DNA of 64,000 bases from Heliopora coerulea (GCA_030142905.1 JASJOG010000198.1:62001-126000), one strand, 5' to 3'; positions 37,701 to 49,380 are shown, counted from the stretch's first letter. Made by a program: numbers and translations. Notes: generated by a model from the sequence alone, not told the origin.

Positions 37701-40700
37701 TTTATGGGCTATTCTCTTTTTCTTCATGTTGTTCACGCTCGGCTTGGATAGCCAGGTAAGATATTTACAAAAAGAAGTTTCGTGCTGCCGAAGAGGCCAA
37801 TTACGTGGAGATTTCCATCCGCAATAGCAGGGCTTTGACACCACCAAGGAGCGCTGTAGCTGCAGCAAATTGTCTAACAGCAACACGATGCAACATACAT
37901 CATGCAATTTGTCTAGTGAAGTTTTGACTAGCCATGCAAAACAATGCAAATTCAAAGCAGTCATGTCCTTGACTATCTTTGAAGCCTCCTTCAACTGAAG
38001 CCGCGCTTGTTGCAACAGCGGTTCAATGTTGCAACAGTTACTGAATATCATATACGAGGAGAAGTCTTTATGGCCACGGAAAACATTAGGATTATAGGGT
38101 AAATATTAAAGAAAAAATACGCTCGGGATACGTTTAGCGTTCGGCATTCACTAACCTATAACTTCACGGCTTTTTTTACCATAGGTTTCGCCATTTTCAA
38201 ATTTCCTCCTCAATATACCATTACGAATTTCATGCATTACTGCGTGACTTGTTTCACAGTTGCTCCCGTTCTTCACTATTTTCCATTAGTTTGGAACTAT
38301 TGAAGCTATCGTGGCTGGGGTAGTGGACGATTTTGGTGGAATTTTCAAACGACGCAAGGTTGCTTTTGTTGCAGCTCTTTGCTATTCGCTGTTCATACTG
38401 GGTTTACCACTGTGTACCGGGGTAAGTGAAGAACCATCTGCATGTGATTGTAGCATACCATTTTCCGTCCTGACGTATGCGGTTATGATGAACACAGGAC
38501 CTGCTTATGATTGGCTAGCGAGGGTTGCAATTCCTCCTGAGGACTTACAAGAGTGAATTCTATACATGAGGTAGAACGACCACTTGTGGCAGTCGCACCT
38601 AGCAAATCAGCTTTAATATGTATCGAAGCTGGTGCAACTCAAAAAGGTGTGAGTTCTGAGCTACGCTATTTATTTAATCCTTTCCTGTCCGAGACGTATT
38701 CTCTTGAAGAGTAAAATCGCCTTATGTTAGCCACAGTAAAATTAAAAAGTCAGGTATGGACCGAAAAGGGTTAACCCTTTGACTGCTGTGGGAGCAACTC
38801 TCTTGATGACTAATATCGTCAGAGTAAAATCATCTGGAACTAGCCGGAGTAAGATTGTCTGGCGTTGGCCACAGTAAAATTGTCTGGTGTTAACCAGAGT
38901 AAAATCATAAAAGTCTTCTGCCGGAAATGAGTTAAACCGCTTTAGATTTGAATTCATTGGATAACTTAAGGTCCTTTTAAACGTTTTATAGATCGGAATA
39001 TACTTGCTCACTTTGATGGACACTCAAGTTGGAGGAATATCGATGCTTTTCGTGGCCTTCACCGAAATTTTAGTTGTATCTTGGGCGTACGGTAAGGTTT
39101 ACTAGTTTCTGTGGTCTTTAGTTCTATTTCAGTTTATTTTTTAAGATGTCGTCGGAAAAGGAGTAATCTGAGATGCCTCTCTCGCTTTTTTATATTCGAG
39201 CAATTTGTTGAAGTTTATTAAATAATATATAATATAATATAAGATATAAAATATAATAAACCACACGTAATATGTTTATAGGAGCTGATCGTGTGGCACA
39301 AAACATTGAAACAATGACTGGACGTCGGCCGCCAACCTTTTTCGTAGTTTGCTGGAAGTTTATTTCGCCTATTTTGTTATTCGTAAGTGTAATATGTTTT
39401 CCATCTCACACTCTAATCTCCGCTTCGGCCTGGGTGAAGAAGAGGAGACGTGGAGGGAGGAAGTGGGAAGAAAGCGAGAGAACGATGGAGAGCGGACAAA
39501 CGGCGAGGAAAGAGGAAGCGGTAGAGAGGAGCCGACTGTGAGGGAGAGGGGTTAGGGGTTAAAGAGGAAGTTGGAGAGAGAAGAATAGGAACTCATTCCT
39601 TATCTTTTTATGTAAAATTTATCGCGATTACATAGTTTGTTCTTATGTAACGTTACAAAGTGGATAGTTAGCTTGTCGAGACTGTCCAATGATTTGAAGG
39701 CTTTGTAAACCAAAGTTATGTTCGAATGAGCTTCTAGTCTCTATTAGTTTCAACGAGTATTCCTGGAATACGAGGCTGTGAGAATGTTCGTTGGTACCTA
39801 TCTTCATTTGCTGATACTCCAAATATTGGATCAGTTTGTCAAAAAAAAATTATCAAATACCGCGCACTCATACCGAGACTTCCTTTTAACAAGTCAGAAT
39901 CGTTTGTTAGTCAGTGCGAAGGTATTCCCGATTTCAAGATATGACTTCACCTAATTGGCTTGATCCCTCAGTCACGTTTTGTTTCTACTCTAGGCCATTC
40001 TAATTTCAAACATCGTCCAATGGAACGGAGTCAAACTGGATGGTTACCAATTTCCTGAGTGGGCCGAGGCAGTCGGTTGGTTATTTGCATTGGTATCAAT
40101 GGTCATTATTCCAGCTTTAGCAATCAAAGCCATCTACATCGCACCAGGATATTCTTTCAAAGAGGTAAGTACTCGCTTGAACGTACTCAAACGGAGCATC
40201 AAAGCTCGAGCAGTTTCGAAGGTTTGTGCAACAGTTTGGGCTTTGGTAGCTCCGCCGCCAGAGATAGATCTTTCACCAATGAGGTAGGTTTGAATCGCAC
40301 TCGGGAAATACTTGTCGACTAAATAACTTTTCAAAGTCACGCGTTTTTTTCCGGTTCCTCGGTTTTCTCCTGACGTTGAAAATTGACTGGACGAGTCAGG
40401 ATCAATGATGCAACAAATCATAAAAATTGGAACATTCGGCAGTTTAGGTTTGGCAGCGAATATGGTCATCAAAAAATTGATGCAAATGGCCGCCGCTAAG
40501 TCCTTGACGGAAAGTGAACTGCAAAACACTTAAACTTGAAATGACGTACTTCTAACCTTTCAGCCACATCTATAGTGGAGTTTGAGCGAGTTGCAGGCTG
40601 CATTTTGTTCCCATGTTAAATTTGAACCGCCTACTTCTCCCCACAGGCCAACTCCTTAAAATCCCACGAGATCAAAGACGAGGTCCCATTTGGATTGCGG

Positions 40701-41147
40701 GTCCCGTAACTTTTGTATTGCGCGAAATCACAGAAACCTTCGAATTGCCTACTTGTTTGGTTCTCCAACTGCTTAATTGAGGCCGAGGTGTTTACGGATA
40801 TTTACGAATAGTATTGCTGGTTTGAGATGGGTTGCTTTACGGTCGTAGACCGAACAGTATCGCGCGCGTTTTGGGTCTGGGTACACATTTTGAGGTAGAG
40901 TTCGCAGTAAATTTTATCTTAGGATAAGCCAATGGATTTCAAAGTACCTGAGAAAAAATTTGCTGCATGGAAGAATGTTTCACTCTAGTTCACGATCGAG
41001 TGTCTTGTTCCTGTCGTTGTTACTCTTAAAACGATCCTTTTTCCTTCATAGAAATTAATTTACGCGGTACAGCCGAACAACGAACTGATTTGGTCCATTG
41101 AACAGAATCAAGTCAATAAACTAATGGCAAAGGATCCATCAGCGTAA
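28746..41147 (+). CDS. SLC6-family Na+/Cl- dependent transporter, paralogue B
   Basis: Fourteen in-phase exons: 28746-28986, 31694-31828, 32536-32689, 33112-33294, 33969-34101, 35339-35473, 36104-36207, 36586-36710, 37643-37755, 38290-38421, 38992-39091, 39282-39382, 39994-40164 and 41052-41147. They give 1923 nt and 640 aa. TM1 is [17 protein letters not shown] (amino-acid type Gly, no monoamine Asp). The protein has GIGQY in TM2, the EL2 Cys pair, STGVSWG in TM6, GTSFFAGF in TM7, [17 protein letters not shown] and [13 protein letters not shown]2 is one 183-nt exon with six N-glycosylation sequons. The last ten exons have exactly the lengths of those in paralogue A, so the pair arose by inverted duplication. 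The first exon can be 28746-28986 or 26672-26912. Introns carry several MITEs. The substrate is unknown. Confidence 0.93.
29414..29500 (-). repeat. tRNA-like SINE head
   Basis: The minus strand shows AATAGCTCAACTGGTTGAGTA (split A-box/D-arm) and a TTCGAATCCTGC B box. It lies in SLC6-B intron 1, next to words (CTATTTCAGAATCA at about 29590) shared with the SINE at 11890. It is likely a retroposon remnant. Confidence 0.5.
30515..30895. repeat. Inverted dimer of a tRNA-derived SINE
   Basis: A minus-oriented copy (about 30515-30668) and a plus-oriented copy (about 30685-30895) of the same SINE as at 11890-12185 face each other. They form a near-perfect palindrome centred at about 30680. Each arm holds the tRNA-like block with GATAGCTCAACAGGTAGAG. 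It lies in SLC6-B intron 1. Confidence 0.75.
30901..31597. mobile_element. Nested foldback MITE of about 700 bp
   Basis: Outer inverted repeats of about 105 bases (30901-31004 and 31493-31597) begin TGTCTAAGCTTTCGTCGGCC. Inside them is a second inverted pair (about 31004-31083 and 31122-31203). There is no transposase frame. The right end is about 95 bases upstream of the acceptor of SLC6-B exon 2. Confidence 0.75.
32011..32204. repeat. Foldback MITE in SLC6-B intron 2
   Basis: Arms start ATCTAACGTTTCGTCGCTAT and end in the complement. They share CTTCAGAGAACTATT and AATATATAATTACA blocks. The loop is about 30 bases. It is non-coding. Confidence 0.75.
34483..34583. mobile_element. piggyBac-like TTAA MITE, 101 bp
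   Basis: It begins TTAACCCTTTTCTGTCCG and ends CGGACTGGAAGGAGTTAA. These are imperfect terminal inverted repeats bounded by TTAA, the target used by piggyBac transposases. The core holds one GACGAATAAAATTGTCTGG plus GTTAGCCAGAATAAAAT unit. It is in an SLC6-B intron. Confidence 0.65.
35917..36100. repeat. Minisatellite of about 45 bp next to an SLC6-B exon
   Basis: Four degenerate copies of GTAGTCAAGTCATACCGATC followed by TAGGCTTGTTTAACTT end directly at the polypyrimidine tract and AG acceptor of the exon starting at 36104. Confidence 0.65.
38674..38935. mobile_element. Two abutting TTAA MITEs
   Basis: The first spans 38674-38774 and the second 38771-38935. They share the central TTAA in AAAAGGGTTAACCCTTT. 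Each has the AGTAAAAT..GTCTGG..TTAGCCA unit, once in the first and about four times in the second. They lie in an SLC6-B intron. Confidence 0.6.
39420..39600. repeat. GA-rich purine tract
   Basis: Long irregular GAGGAAG-type sequence lies on the plus strand in an SLC6-B intron after the exon ending at 39382. It is low complexity. Frames across it are artefacts. Confidence 0.6.
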
Positions 41148-41321
41148 AATTCTTGCGTGATTACGGAATTTTATTTGTTCCTTAACTCATGTATTTTAGC
41201 TAAAGGACTGTGGACGAAACTGCTGATCACATGAGCTGATTTCCCACTGACGGGGAGCACTCGGCGCGAGAAAACTAAAACGTCCTTTGAGTTAGCTAGC
41301 AATTTCGAATTTTAATCATTG

Positions 41322-41327
41322 AATAAA
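41322..41327 (+). terminator. Poly(A) signal of SLC6-B
   Basis: AATAAA lies about 175 bases beyond the stop codon of paralogue B. Confidence 0.5.
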
Positions 41328-41763
41328 ATCCTTGAATTAATCGCGTCCATGTAGACTTATTTGAAGCGCTCGGCACTTTCCAACAGCATTCAAATTTATC
41401 GTTTTAAGCCTCGCAAAGTTGCCACACTGATTTTTTTTCACAGAAAAAATAACAAAAACCTTTGGCTCTTGGTTTCCATTTGTTTTCTTCACTGCTGTAA
41501 AGTCTTTAGATTTGGACCAAATTCAGGCTATTAAATCCTGATTTGCGTCGAAACAGGGTCGCTCTACTCCGTGCTAAAGCTAAAATTAAAACTGGTTTAT
41601 CGTATTTCGCATGTACTTCCAGTCTATGCGTACGTGCGAAGTATTCTTATGGGTCTATGATATAATGATGCAAATTTTTAATTATGCAGCATCAATATAT
41701 AAATGCACCTACGTCCAGTTACATGAAAATGATGATTAGTTTCGATAAAAGTGATATTAAGGC

Positions 41764-41901
41764 GATGACGTTACACGAAGCAATTTTCATCGACGAGTTG
41801 TAATGCCAGCGAAGTTGCACAGAGGACTGACACATGCCCGCCTTCTGTGCAACGTAATTTCAAATGCGAATCGTTGAAAATCGTTTCGTGTAACATCATC
41901 T
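41764..41901. repeat. Imperfect foldback element, 3' flank of SLC6-B
   Basis: Arms GATGACGTTACACGAAGCAA and TTCGTGTAACATCATC with inner CACAGA/TCTGTG form a long imperfect hairpin. This lies between the convergent SLC6-B and ACTL6 genes. The remainder of 41148-42361 shows nothing recognisable. Confidence 0.55.
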
Positions 41902-42361
41902 TTTAAACACCAAGCGATTTTCAACGACGATTTGTAATGCAAATGAAATCGCTGGTTTGATTTCTTAAAAACCTCTTCACCTTCTGCTCGAGAAAACAGA
42001 TATTGAAAAATCGAAGCTCGGTAGGAAACGCGCGACACCCACAAGGGCATCGTTGAAAAAATCCACGAGAACGTTTGGAAACTCTTCCGTCGAAAGAGAT
42101 GATGACACAGCCGTGTGCGAGTCAATGAAACAGAGATAAAAAAGGCCGGAATGTGATCCTCTTAACTCTTGGCAGAAAAACGTAGTACTGTCGCTTTGAA
42201 TATTCCAGCCGGGTATGACCTTTGTGCGGCACAGTTATGGTTCAGGAAATCATTCGCGGTGTACTACGAAATTCCCCAGGATGGGGAATGAACTACTCGT
42301 ATACCCTATTTAAATACCTTCCCCCCTCCTTAGTAGAAAAAGCGGGACGGTGTTTAAGACA

Positions 42362-45300
42362 TCAAGGACACTTCCTCTCCACACACGTCTTCCCTTGTTC
42401 TTCATACTCTTGTTTGGAAATCCACATCTGTTGGAATGATCCCTGTAAAGATAACAGGTCCGGGTTCGTTACTCGTAACAATTGATTCTGATTCACGAGA
42501 TTAAGCCATAGCCTTGTCACAACACATACCAAGGACGCTAAGATTGATCCACCAATCCAGGAACTAAACCGTCGATCGGCAGTCGAATTATTTGAAATGA
42601 CTTTCAATCTGGCACTCTGAAATCGAATAGAGAATACCAGTAAAAGTTCGACGAGGAATATCAGGAGAACACTTCAGGAAACAAATAACACAACTTTTAC
42701 CCTGGAGAAAATCCCTTCCCCAGCTGACAATTTCAAAAAGTACAAGTAGAGAACAAATGTAACATCTTGTAAACCCAAGATATGAGTTTATAAACAAGAC
42801 GAGAAAACTATGAAATTTATGTTTTAGAAGTGTGAGAGCTTGGAGATATCTTGAGATGATAGATCATATGTCGAACTTGCACCTTAGCTCACCATCTGAG
42901 TCCTGGTAGCTCAATGGTTAGAGCGTCTTACTGGTCATCAGAAGGTTGCGGGTTCGATCCCTGTCTGGGGCTCAGAAATCGTTTTTCTGAGGATAGAGCT
43001 TGACGATCGTTCGTCTATCATCTCACGATAAAACTATCTTAGGTATCCAAGATGTTACTTTTCGCGGTTGTATTCTTGTAATTATATCGGGAGCCTCTAC
43101 TGAAGAGGTAATGAGGATAACCATCCCCCAGCCATAAAATAACTTCTTCGGTGGATTTTTAAATAACCCTGACTTACATTCTCTGATATTGGAGACTTTT
43201 CGGTCGATAAGTAAGTCTTCGATCTCGACTACTTCGTACACAGACAGCTTCAACTTTCACTCGTCAACATAAAAGCAGCAAAAGCATATAGGCCTTCTAG
43301 GCGTGAGTTAGTCGTCTTCGTCCTCACCGTAATCAAATGCACAGCTCCCCTGGGTTTACCATCACTTATGACTTTTGGTTCTTTGCCGGGCAGTTGCTAA
43401 AGACGTCTACCCTTAATCAGTAAAATCGTCTGGAGTTAACCGGATTAAAACTGCCTAGTGTTAGCCAGAGTAAAATCGTCTAGCTTTAGCCGCAGTAAAA
43501 TTGTCTGACGTTAGCAACAATAAATTCGTCTGGCGTTGGCCAAAGTAGAACTGCCTGGCTTTAGCCACACTAAACTCTCACATTAGTCATAGTAAAATTG
43601 TCCACGGAAAGAGCTCGATAAGAGCATTTTTCCCTTCAGCAAAAAGTGCAATTATCTGTGAGATCAGCCTTACGCAGACTTACAGGTGGTGCTTTCGATA
43701 CCATTTCTCTGTTCAATCGCTCGACAAAGCCATGAAGAAGAGTATTTCCACCGGTCACAATAACACTGCTGAACAATCCCTTGAAAGAAAAAGAAACATC
43801 CAATCTTAAGAAAGTCACCAAGGGAGTTTCAAGCTGTAGTGGCAAATAAAAAATGCGGTTCTTGAATCTCTTACTCTCATACCTACCGGTCTGATGTCGA
43901 TATCACACATGCCAATACTTGTGGTAGCTACTTGGGTAATCCCCATTGCCGTACTTCCCTCAATACCCTGAAAGAAATGGAAGACATGTACAAGCGTCAC
44001 TTGTCTGTGTCGACTATAAAGCAACGAACTCCAATTGCTACGAAGAACGATGTTACTCAATGGCGCCGTGGTTTGAAATTTTCAAGGCCTTGGACCTCAA
44101 TAGGCGGCGCCATCGTAACGGCCACTGGAAAGTGGGCGGTATCCGTGCCTTCTTATCTGTTATATAGCATATCTCAGAGGCACCAGCCCCCACAAGATGA
44201 AGAAGGACAAAGATGGGTGAAGGGTAGGTAGGCGCCTCCACGAAATTTTTCATGACCGCGTTATCTGCACCCTAAGTAAATGCCTTTGTGAAAACCATGA
44301 AAAGATATCGACAATCCAAGAACATCACTCAGAAATTTACCCAACCTTTCATCCCTCCGTAGAAAGTTACTCCCTAGATTTTCACGAATTGGGAAAGTGG
44401 ACTTTGGCTAAGGGAGGAAAAAGTGGACCCCTAGTTCCCACCAGGTGCCACTATTGTCATCGCTTTCTAAGTGACATGTCATAAACTGTAACTTTAAGTC
44501 GAGTTTAGAAATATTTTAGCCCACAGTAGCATTGACCAGGCCTGAATATATCTCACCTTGACGTTGCTGGGATCAAATAATCCTTCACATATTCTAAATC
44601 TTTCCACACCAAAGCTGTAGTTGAAACCGTTCGGGAATTCATAGTGAACGGTAGGAATGCTCCCAAAAAGACTGGAAAGAAACAAAAAGGTGATCTTGGA
44701 TTCGATACGAGGATGTTTTTGACATCTAGGTTTGAGATTTGAGACTACTGATATGACATTTAGGGAGGTTTTGCGCAGAAGCTGACCGTTCCTTGAGACG
44801 AGAACGTTTTTCTTGTCAACGATAAACAAAAGAAACTGGTTTGTTATTCTGTGCAGGAAGTAAGGACTCTTACCAGGACAAGAGTAAATAGTTTTAAAAA
44901 ACAGGAATTTCCCGGAATCATAAAGCTTTGCAGCAACTGAATAAGTTAAAAGGAGTATAATTTAAGCAAACCTATCGTCAAATGGACCGTCTGAAACTTG
45001 TAGCACGCTTGCTTGGAAGTCCTGAATAATTTGCTACAAAAAAACATCAACATGTATTGTTACAAATTAAATGAGGTATGATACATAACATACAGTATGT
45101 AATACATCCAATATAATTTAATTAAAAGTCCATAATCTAATACTTAACCTATCACTGAATACAACATACAATGTATAATACATATTACATATGACATATA
45201 ATAGATAATAAATAACATAATATAAAATATGTAATACATAATAATATATAATATATAAAATATAGTATATGATATACAATACATAATATATAATATACAA

Positions 45301-46997
45301 TATATAATATACAATATATTACATGTGATTTGTAATATGTAATACTATACAATTTATAATAAACATAATAGATCATACATCAAATGTAATACTTAGATAT
45401 GTTAGTTCACTGGATTTTTTTTATGATATCTAGTTTTACCAATCACCACAGCCAATGCAAATGACACTATGGCCTCCAGCACAGCACTTATTACAACCAT
45501 ATTACTAAATTATCTTTTTTTATCATGTGGTTGTTAAAAGATAGCTCTAACCATAGCCTCCTATGTCATGATTACAGCAGCCAGCATTTCACCCTTGCCA
45601 CCATACCATCACTAACTGCATTACCAGTACCATAAACACTGCCCCCACCATCACAGCTGTCCCACCAACAAGGTTACAAAGTTATTCTTTTTACCTTTGT
45701 CATGTAGTTATGATAAGATCTAGTCATGCTACCAATGTTTTTCTTGGTAAAAATAGGCATATCACCATCTTTGACAGCCTCCTGTGTAGTATACAAAAAC
45801 AGTCGAACACAATGTTAGACAAATCTTCAAGAGTTAAATTTGATTTCTAGTGCTTCATTTGGGCACTCATGTTTGCAATGACCAGGCTGATTTGCAGGTA
45901 AACTGATGGTTGAGCTGCTTTACTGTTGCCACAATTGCTTATGTATTGCAATGATTTTTTACCACAAATTGAGTTGTGCAAATCTCAGTGAGAAATCATC
46001 GGGTGCAACTGGAGGCCTGTACACAAAGCAAAAGTTTTCCTCCATTACCAGTAAATTTTTTGGGTGACATAAATAAACCGATGACATGAAATTTTAAACA
46101 TCTGTCCTTCTTGTTTGATAAAAAAAATTTACCTTACCTTGCTTGCAATCATGTAAGGTGGAACTACTTCAAAATTCATCTCATCAAACAGGTGGCGACA
46201 TTGAGCTGTAATGAAGTCCCCAGCCAAGGGGGATTTAACGATGGCTTGTTGCAATACATAACCATCATGAACTGGTATTGCACTGGTTAAATTGCTACCA
46301 GAATGGATAACCAGGCCAGTTGAACGACCATGGGCAAAAGCTGATAAAACAGCATCTTTGCACAGGAAAAATGCAGGTATGTCGTACTTCTCAAACATTA
46401 GTTCTGTCAGTTTTTCTCGCTTGGATCTTGTGTTCCACTAAAAGACAACAGAATAATTGTGAAAAAAAAGACATTCAAACAGCTGACATAAAAATTTAGA
46501 GCTGCCCTTCTGTCTTCATACTTAACTATTAGTAGTTAACAAGCAACTAACTGTATGCAGTTGTTAGTAAGTAATCTGTACTAAAACTTAGAGATTTTTT
46601 TTTGTGATTACTCCTAAAAATGAAACTGTCTAAAAGGAAAAATTTCATGAAGTTGAAGTGGCATGAGCAGGATATGAACTGACACCTTTCAGCTGTACTG
46701 TAACAGTTTTTCTTACAAGAAATAACCTTTCCATTCAAAATTGTTTTGGGGAAGCAGTTTTCCAACCCTCTGACACCAACTGTGGGTAGAGCATGAGTTT
46801 AAATAACTCACATCATTGCATCACATGACTACACTGGTAAAAGAAAAAGAAAAAGAAAAACTTACTGAAGCTTCTGACATCAGCACAGGATGTAAAGATG
46901 GGTCAGATCTGATGTGTCTCTTGTAGACATGGTCAACAAGATTTTCAAACATGTCCCAATCTTCAACTGAAAACAAACAATAAAACATATTTACCTA

Positions 46998-47028
<31 letters not shown>

Positions 47029-49380
47029 CCTCTTTCCTCTCCAACCTTTCATCAAGCTCCACTTTAAATCACTGTTCTTTTTGATGAATTTATTTGTTCA
47101 ACAGGAGGTACACATACAACTTACTCATGACATCTTTCAAAGGACTACAAACTTCCATATTTTCTCTTGGAACATGAAGTGAGTTGGTACCAATGTAGTA
47201 TTTCTTGGTTTGTGATGATGGCAGTCCTTCAGCTAATTTTTTGCATGATTAAAAAAAATATTAACACAGTCATGGTAGTCGTTTTGATATGGTAGAACAT
47301 TTGTGTGTTTTGGTAGAAGCATACAGAGATAATACTCATGTCTGACTCCCAGGTTGAACCATAATGCAACCTACAAATTTGCCATACTGTACATAGCTCA
47401 TTCAAGGTCCAATAAATCTGTCACTGGTGATAAAATGACATGGCAAAAGTGGTCCAGAATCCTTTGTACTTGAGTACTAGATTTTGTGACAGTGAAAGAG
47501 ATGTCACTTGTTTGTTTGCATTGGCCTCAAACTCTGTCTTAACAAAATCATTTCCAAGATGTCCCATTAAAAATCTTATTCTGGACAACACCAGGGACAC
47601 TGGTGTCTGGTAAAATCTAGGAGATACTAAAAATCAACCAGATATTTAACATATCATGTTAGGGTATATCCAAGCAAGAAACATGGTGGAAAAAAAGCAG
47701 TTTTAAGCAAGCCAATAAACATTTTATAGCAATAATTTGCAGGCCACAAAGACAACCTTGGTATGAAGACAATTAAACTTGCAAGTTGGGACTGCATACT
47801 GTGTACAAATCTGGGTAGGATACATTGTCTTAATTCTGTTTAAAGGGATATAGCTCTGCCCAGGAACCTGACTACTATACCACTATCTTATGATCATACA
47901 ATGAGTTATATTAGGCTATGGTTTCTCAATACAATACAAGAATGCCACATTCAAAAATGCCCAAGTTAGGTAGGTTGAAATTAGTGATTGACCAATCATC
48001 AGAATTGGAATCGGAATTGGACCAATTATTGTGTTACCAGCAGACGATCAGAATTGGTTAAAGCTCCTATATTTCCTGATTATAACCGATTGATATGGAA
48101 ATAAAACAACTCTTCAGAAGTTGCCAAATTGGCATCATTTTCATCAGTTTCCTCTACAGTCAGCAGCGAGATGCGTGTGCGTATTTGTCTATCACCAGTC
48201 TGTCACTTACACAATCTTATCATGCAATGTGAAATAGATAAAATTACAAAAATAATAGGATGTTGATTGTCAGTTCGGCTTGAGCAACCTTCAGATGTCT
48301 ACTGAAAATTCTTCGACAGATTTCTGGATGAATGGCTTTCCTTTAAATAAATACAAATTGGTATTTAAGACATTACTATTGTGTGAGTAGGAAATATTTC
48401 TTTCACTGCTCAACACAACCAGAAATAAAGATTTGTTGTTTGCTTCATCCAAGTCTTTTCAAAACGTCTGCAAGTTGCACGTCAGCTAGCACTGGAACAC
48501 TGAATGCTCCAGCTGTGCTGTTGTTATTGATTGCTAGTGTCACACCAGATGACAAGGTGTCAGCGAGTCTGGCCGGAAAATTACTTTTTTTAAAAAAAGA
48601 AAAAAAACCTGTTAAAAGTATTTTGCTATTTCTCCTACTAACAAGTTGAAGCGTGTGCAAGTCTCTTATGCAAAGCTACTAACTTAGCAGTGGGTTAAAA
48701 ATTAGTTTACGACGTGAAGGAATTGTGTTTTCTTACAAGTTTTTGGCCAAGGATGCCATTTAAAGTTGTTTAAGTGTGCAGAATGAATGACGTCATTGGG
48801 CTCGTTTTGATAATCGGAATCGGACCGATTATGACTTAGAACAATCGGTAATCGGTAATTTCCGATTGTGGCATGATCGGTCAATCACTAGTTGAAATAC
48901 AGTACTTGCTGCTTGATCAGTTTCCATTTGATTGTCAGCTTTACCAGAATTGTCAATTACTCCTACATACGTGGGAACATCAGCCTAATTTTTAAAGAAC
49001 AGAAAAGAATTATGCTTGAAATAAAAAAATCTTAGAAAACAAAAACTTTGTATTTTGTTTTGCAAGTTTTGACACTTTCATTGTCGTTTGGTTATTTATT
49101 ACAGTAGTTTATGATGGCTATAAGTTATTTATAATTCAAAGTCATCAATATTTTAAATCTGCTTTCATTCGACATTACCTTTGGGGAATCTTCGCCGGCG
49201 TAACCCGCTCGAAAAGAACATGAACCCAGGTCAAAAACCAAAGCACCGACCTCATCTGTTAAACGACAAATTAACGATTTTTAGCAAAGTTGTATGCAGT
49301 CATGTGTAGCACGAAATGAAGGTTTAACGATAACAGCAGGTGCATTACAGCTTACCTCCTCCGTATACACCTCCACTCAT
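42362..49380 (-). CDS. ACTL6A: Actin-like protein 6 (BAF53)
   Basis: This is a nuclear actin-related protein, a subunit of SWI/SNF (BAF), INO80 and NuA4/TIP60 complexes, where it pairs with actin on the helicase HSA domain. Exons: 49380-49356, 49255-49179, 48984-48906, 47232-47125, 46966-46866, 46437-46138, 45781-45695, 45033-44972, 44671-44557, 43967-43887, 43779-43684, 42616-42530 and 42442-42362. All are in phase, 1299 nt, 432 aa (vertebrate about 429). The N-terminus [20 protein letters not shown] and C-terminus [19 protein letters not shown] match the family closely, as do [20 protein letters not shown] and [15 protein letters not shown]. Exons 3-4 encode the variable insert, here with weaker splice sites (AA|GTACTG donor). 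It is head-to-head with the ZC3H gene. A single invertebrate gene would correspond to both vertebrate ACTL6A and ACTL6B. Confidence 0.95.
42900..42972 (+). tRNA. tRNA-Thr(GGT)-like sequence, probably pseudogene or SINE head
   Basis: It folds as a full cloverleaf. The acceptor stem GTCCTGG/CTGGGGC includes wobble pairs, the D-stem is GCTC/GAGC, and the T-arm is GCGGG-TTCGATC-CCTGT. The anticodon loop CTGGTCA (anticodon GGT) sits on a stem with one mismatch, and position 37 is C instead of a purine. A TTTTT run follows at about 42980. The stem defects argue for a tRNA-derived repeat. It lies in an ACTL6 intron on the opposite strand. Confidence 0.4.
43400..43605. repeat. Minisatellite, AGTAAAATCGTCTGGCGTTAGCC unit
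   Basis: About seven degenerate copies of a 28-29 bp unit occur in tandem. The same unit occurs inside the TTAA MITEs at 22387, 34483 and 38674. It lies in an ACTL6 intron. Confidence 0.75.
45080..45400. repeat. AT-rich low-complexity tract
   Basis: A long irregular run of TATAATACATAATATA-type sequence lies in an ACTL6 intron. The Tyr/Ile-rich frames that cross it are artefacts. A separate (AT)n microsatellite is at 47001-47029. Confidence 0.8.
47982..48890. mobile_element. Non-autonomous hAT element, 909 bp
   Basis: Terminal inverted repeats TAGTGATTGACCAATCAT (left) and its complement with one change (right) are flanked by an exact 8-bp direct repeat GTTGAAAT (47974-47981 and 48891-48898), the hAT signature. 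Subterminal AATCGG/CCGATT words are repeated. No transposase frame is recognisable. It sits in ACTL6 intron 3. Its edge is 15 bases from the exon 3 donor. Confidence 0.88.

Noticed and set aside
43400..43605. CRISPR-like array
   Set aside because: Units are contiguous degenerate tandem repeats without unique spacers, in an animal intron.
45118..45376. Tyr/Ile-rich frames
   Set aside because: They are produced by the AT-rich low-complexity tract.
48383..48649. 88-codon frame inside the hAT element
   Set aside because: No transposase motif could be recognised. It is treated as chance or remnant sequence.
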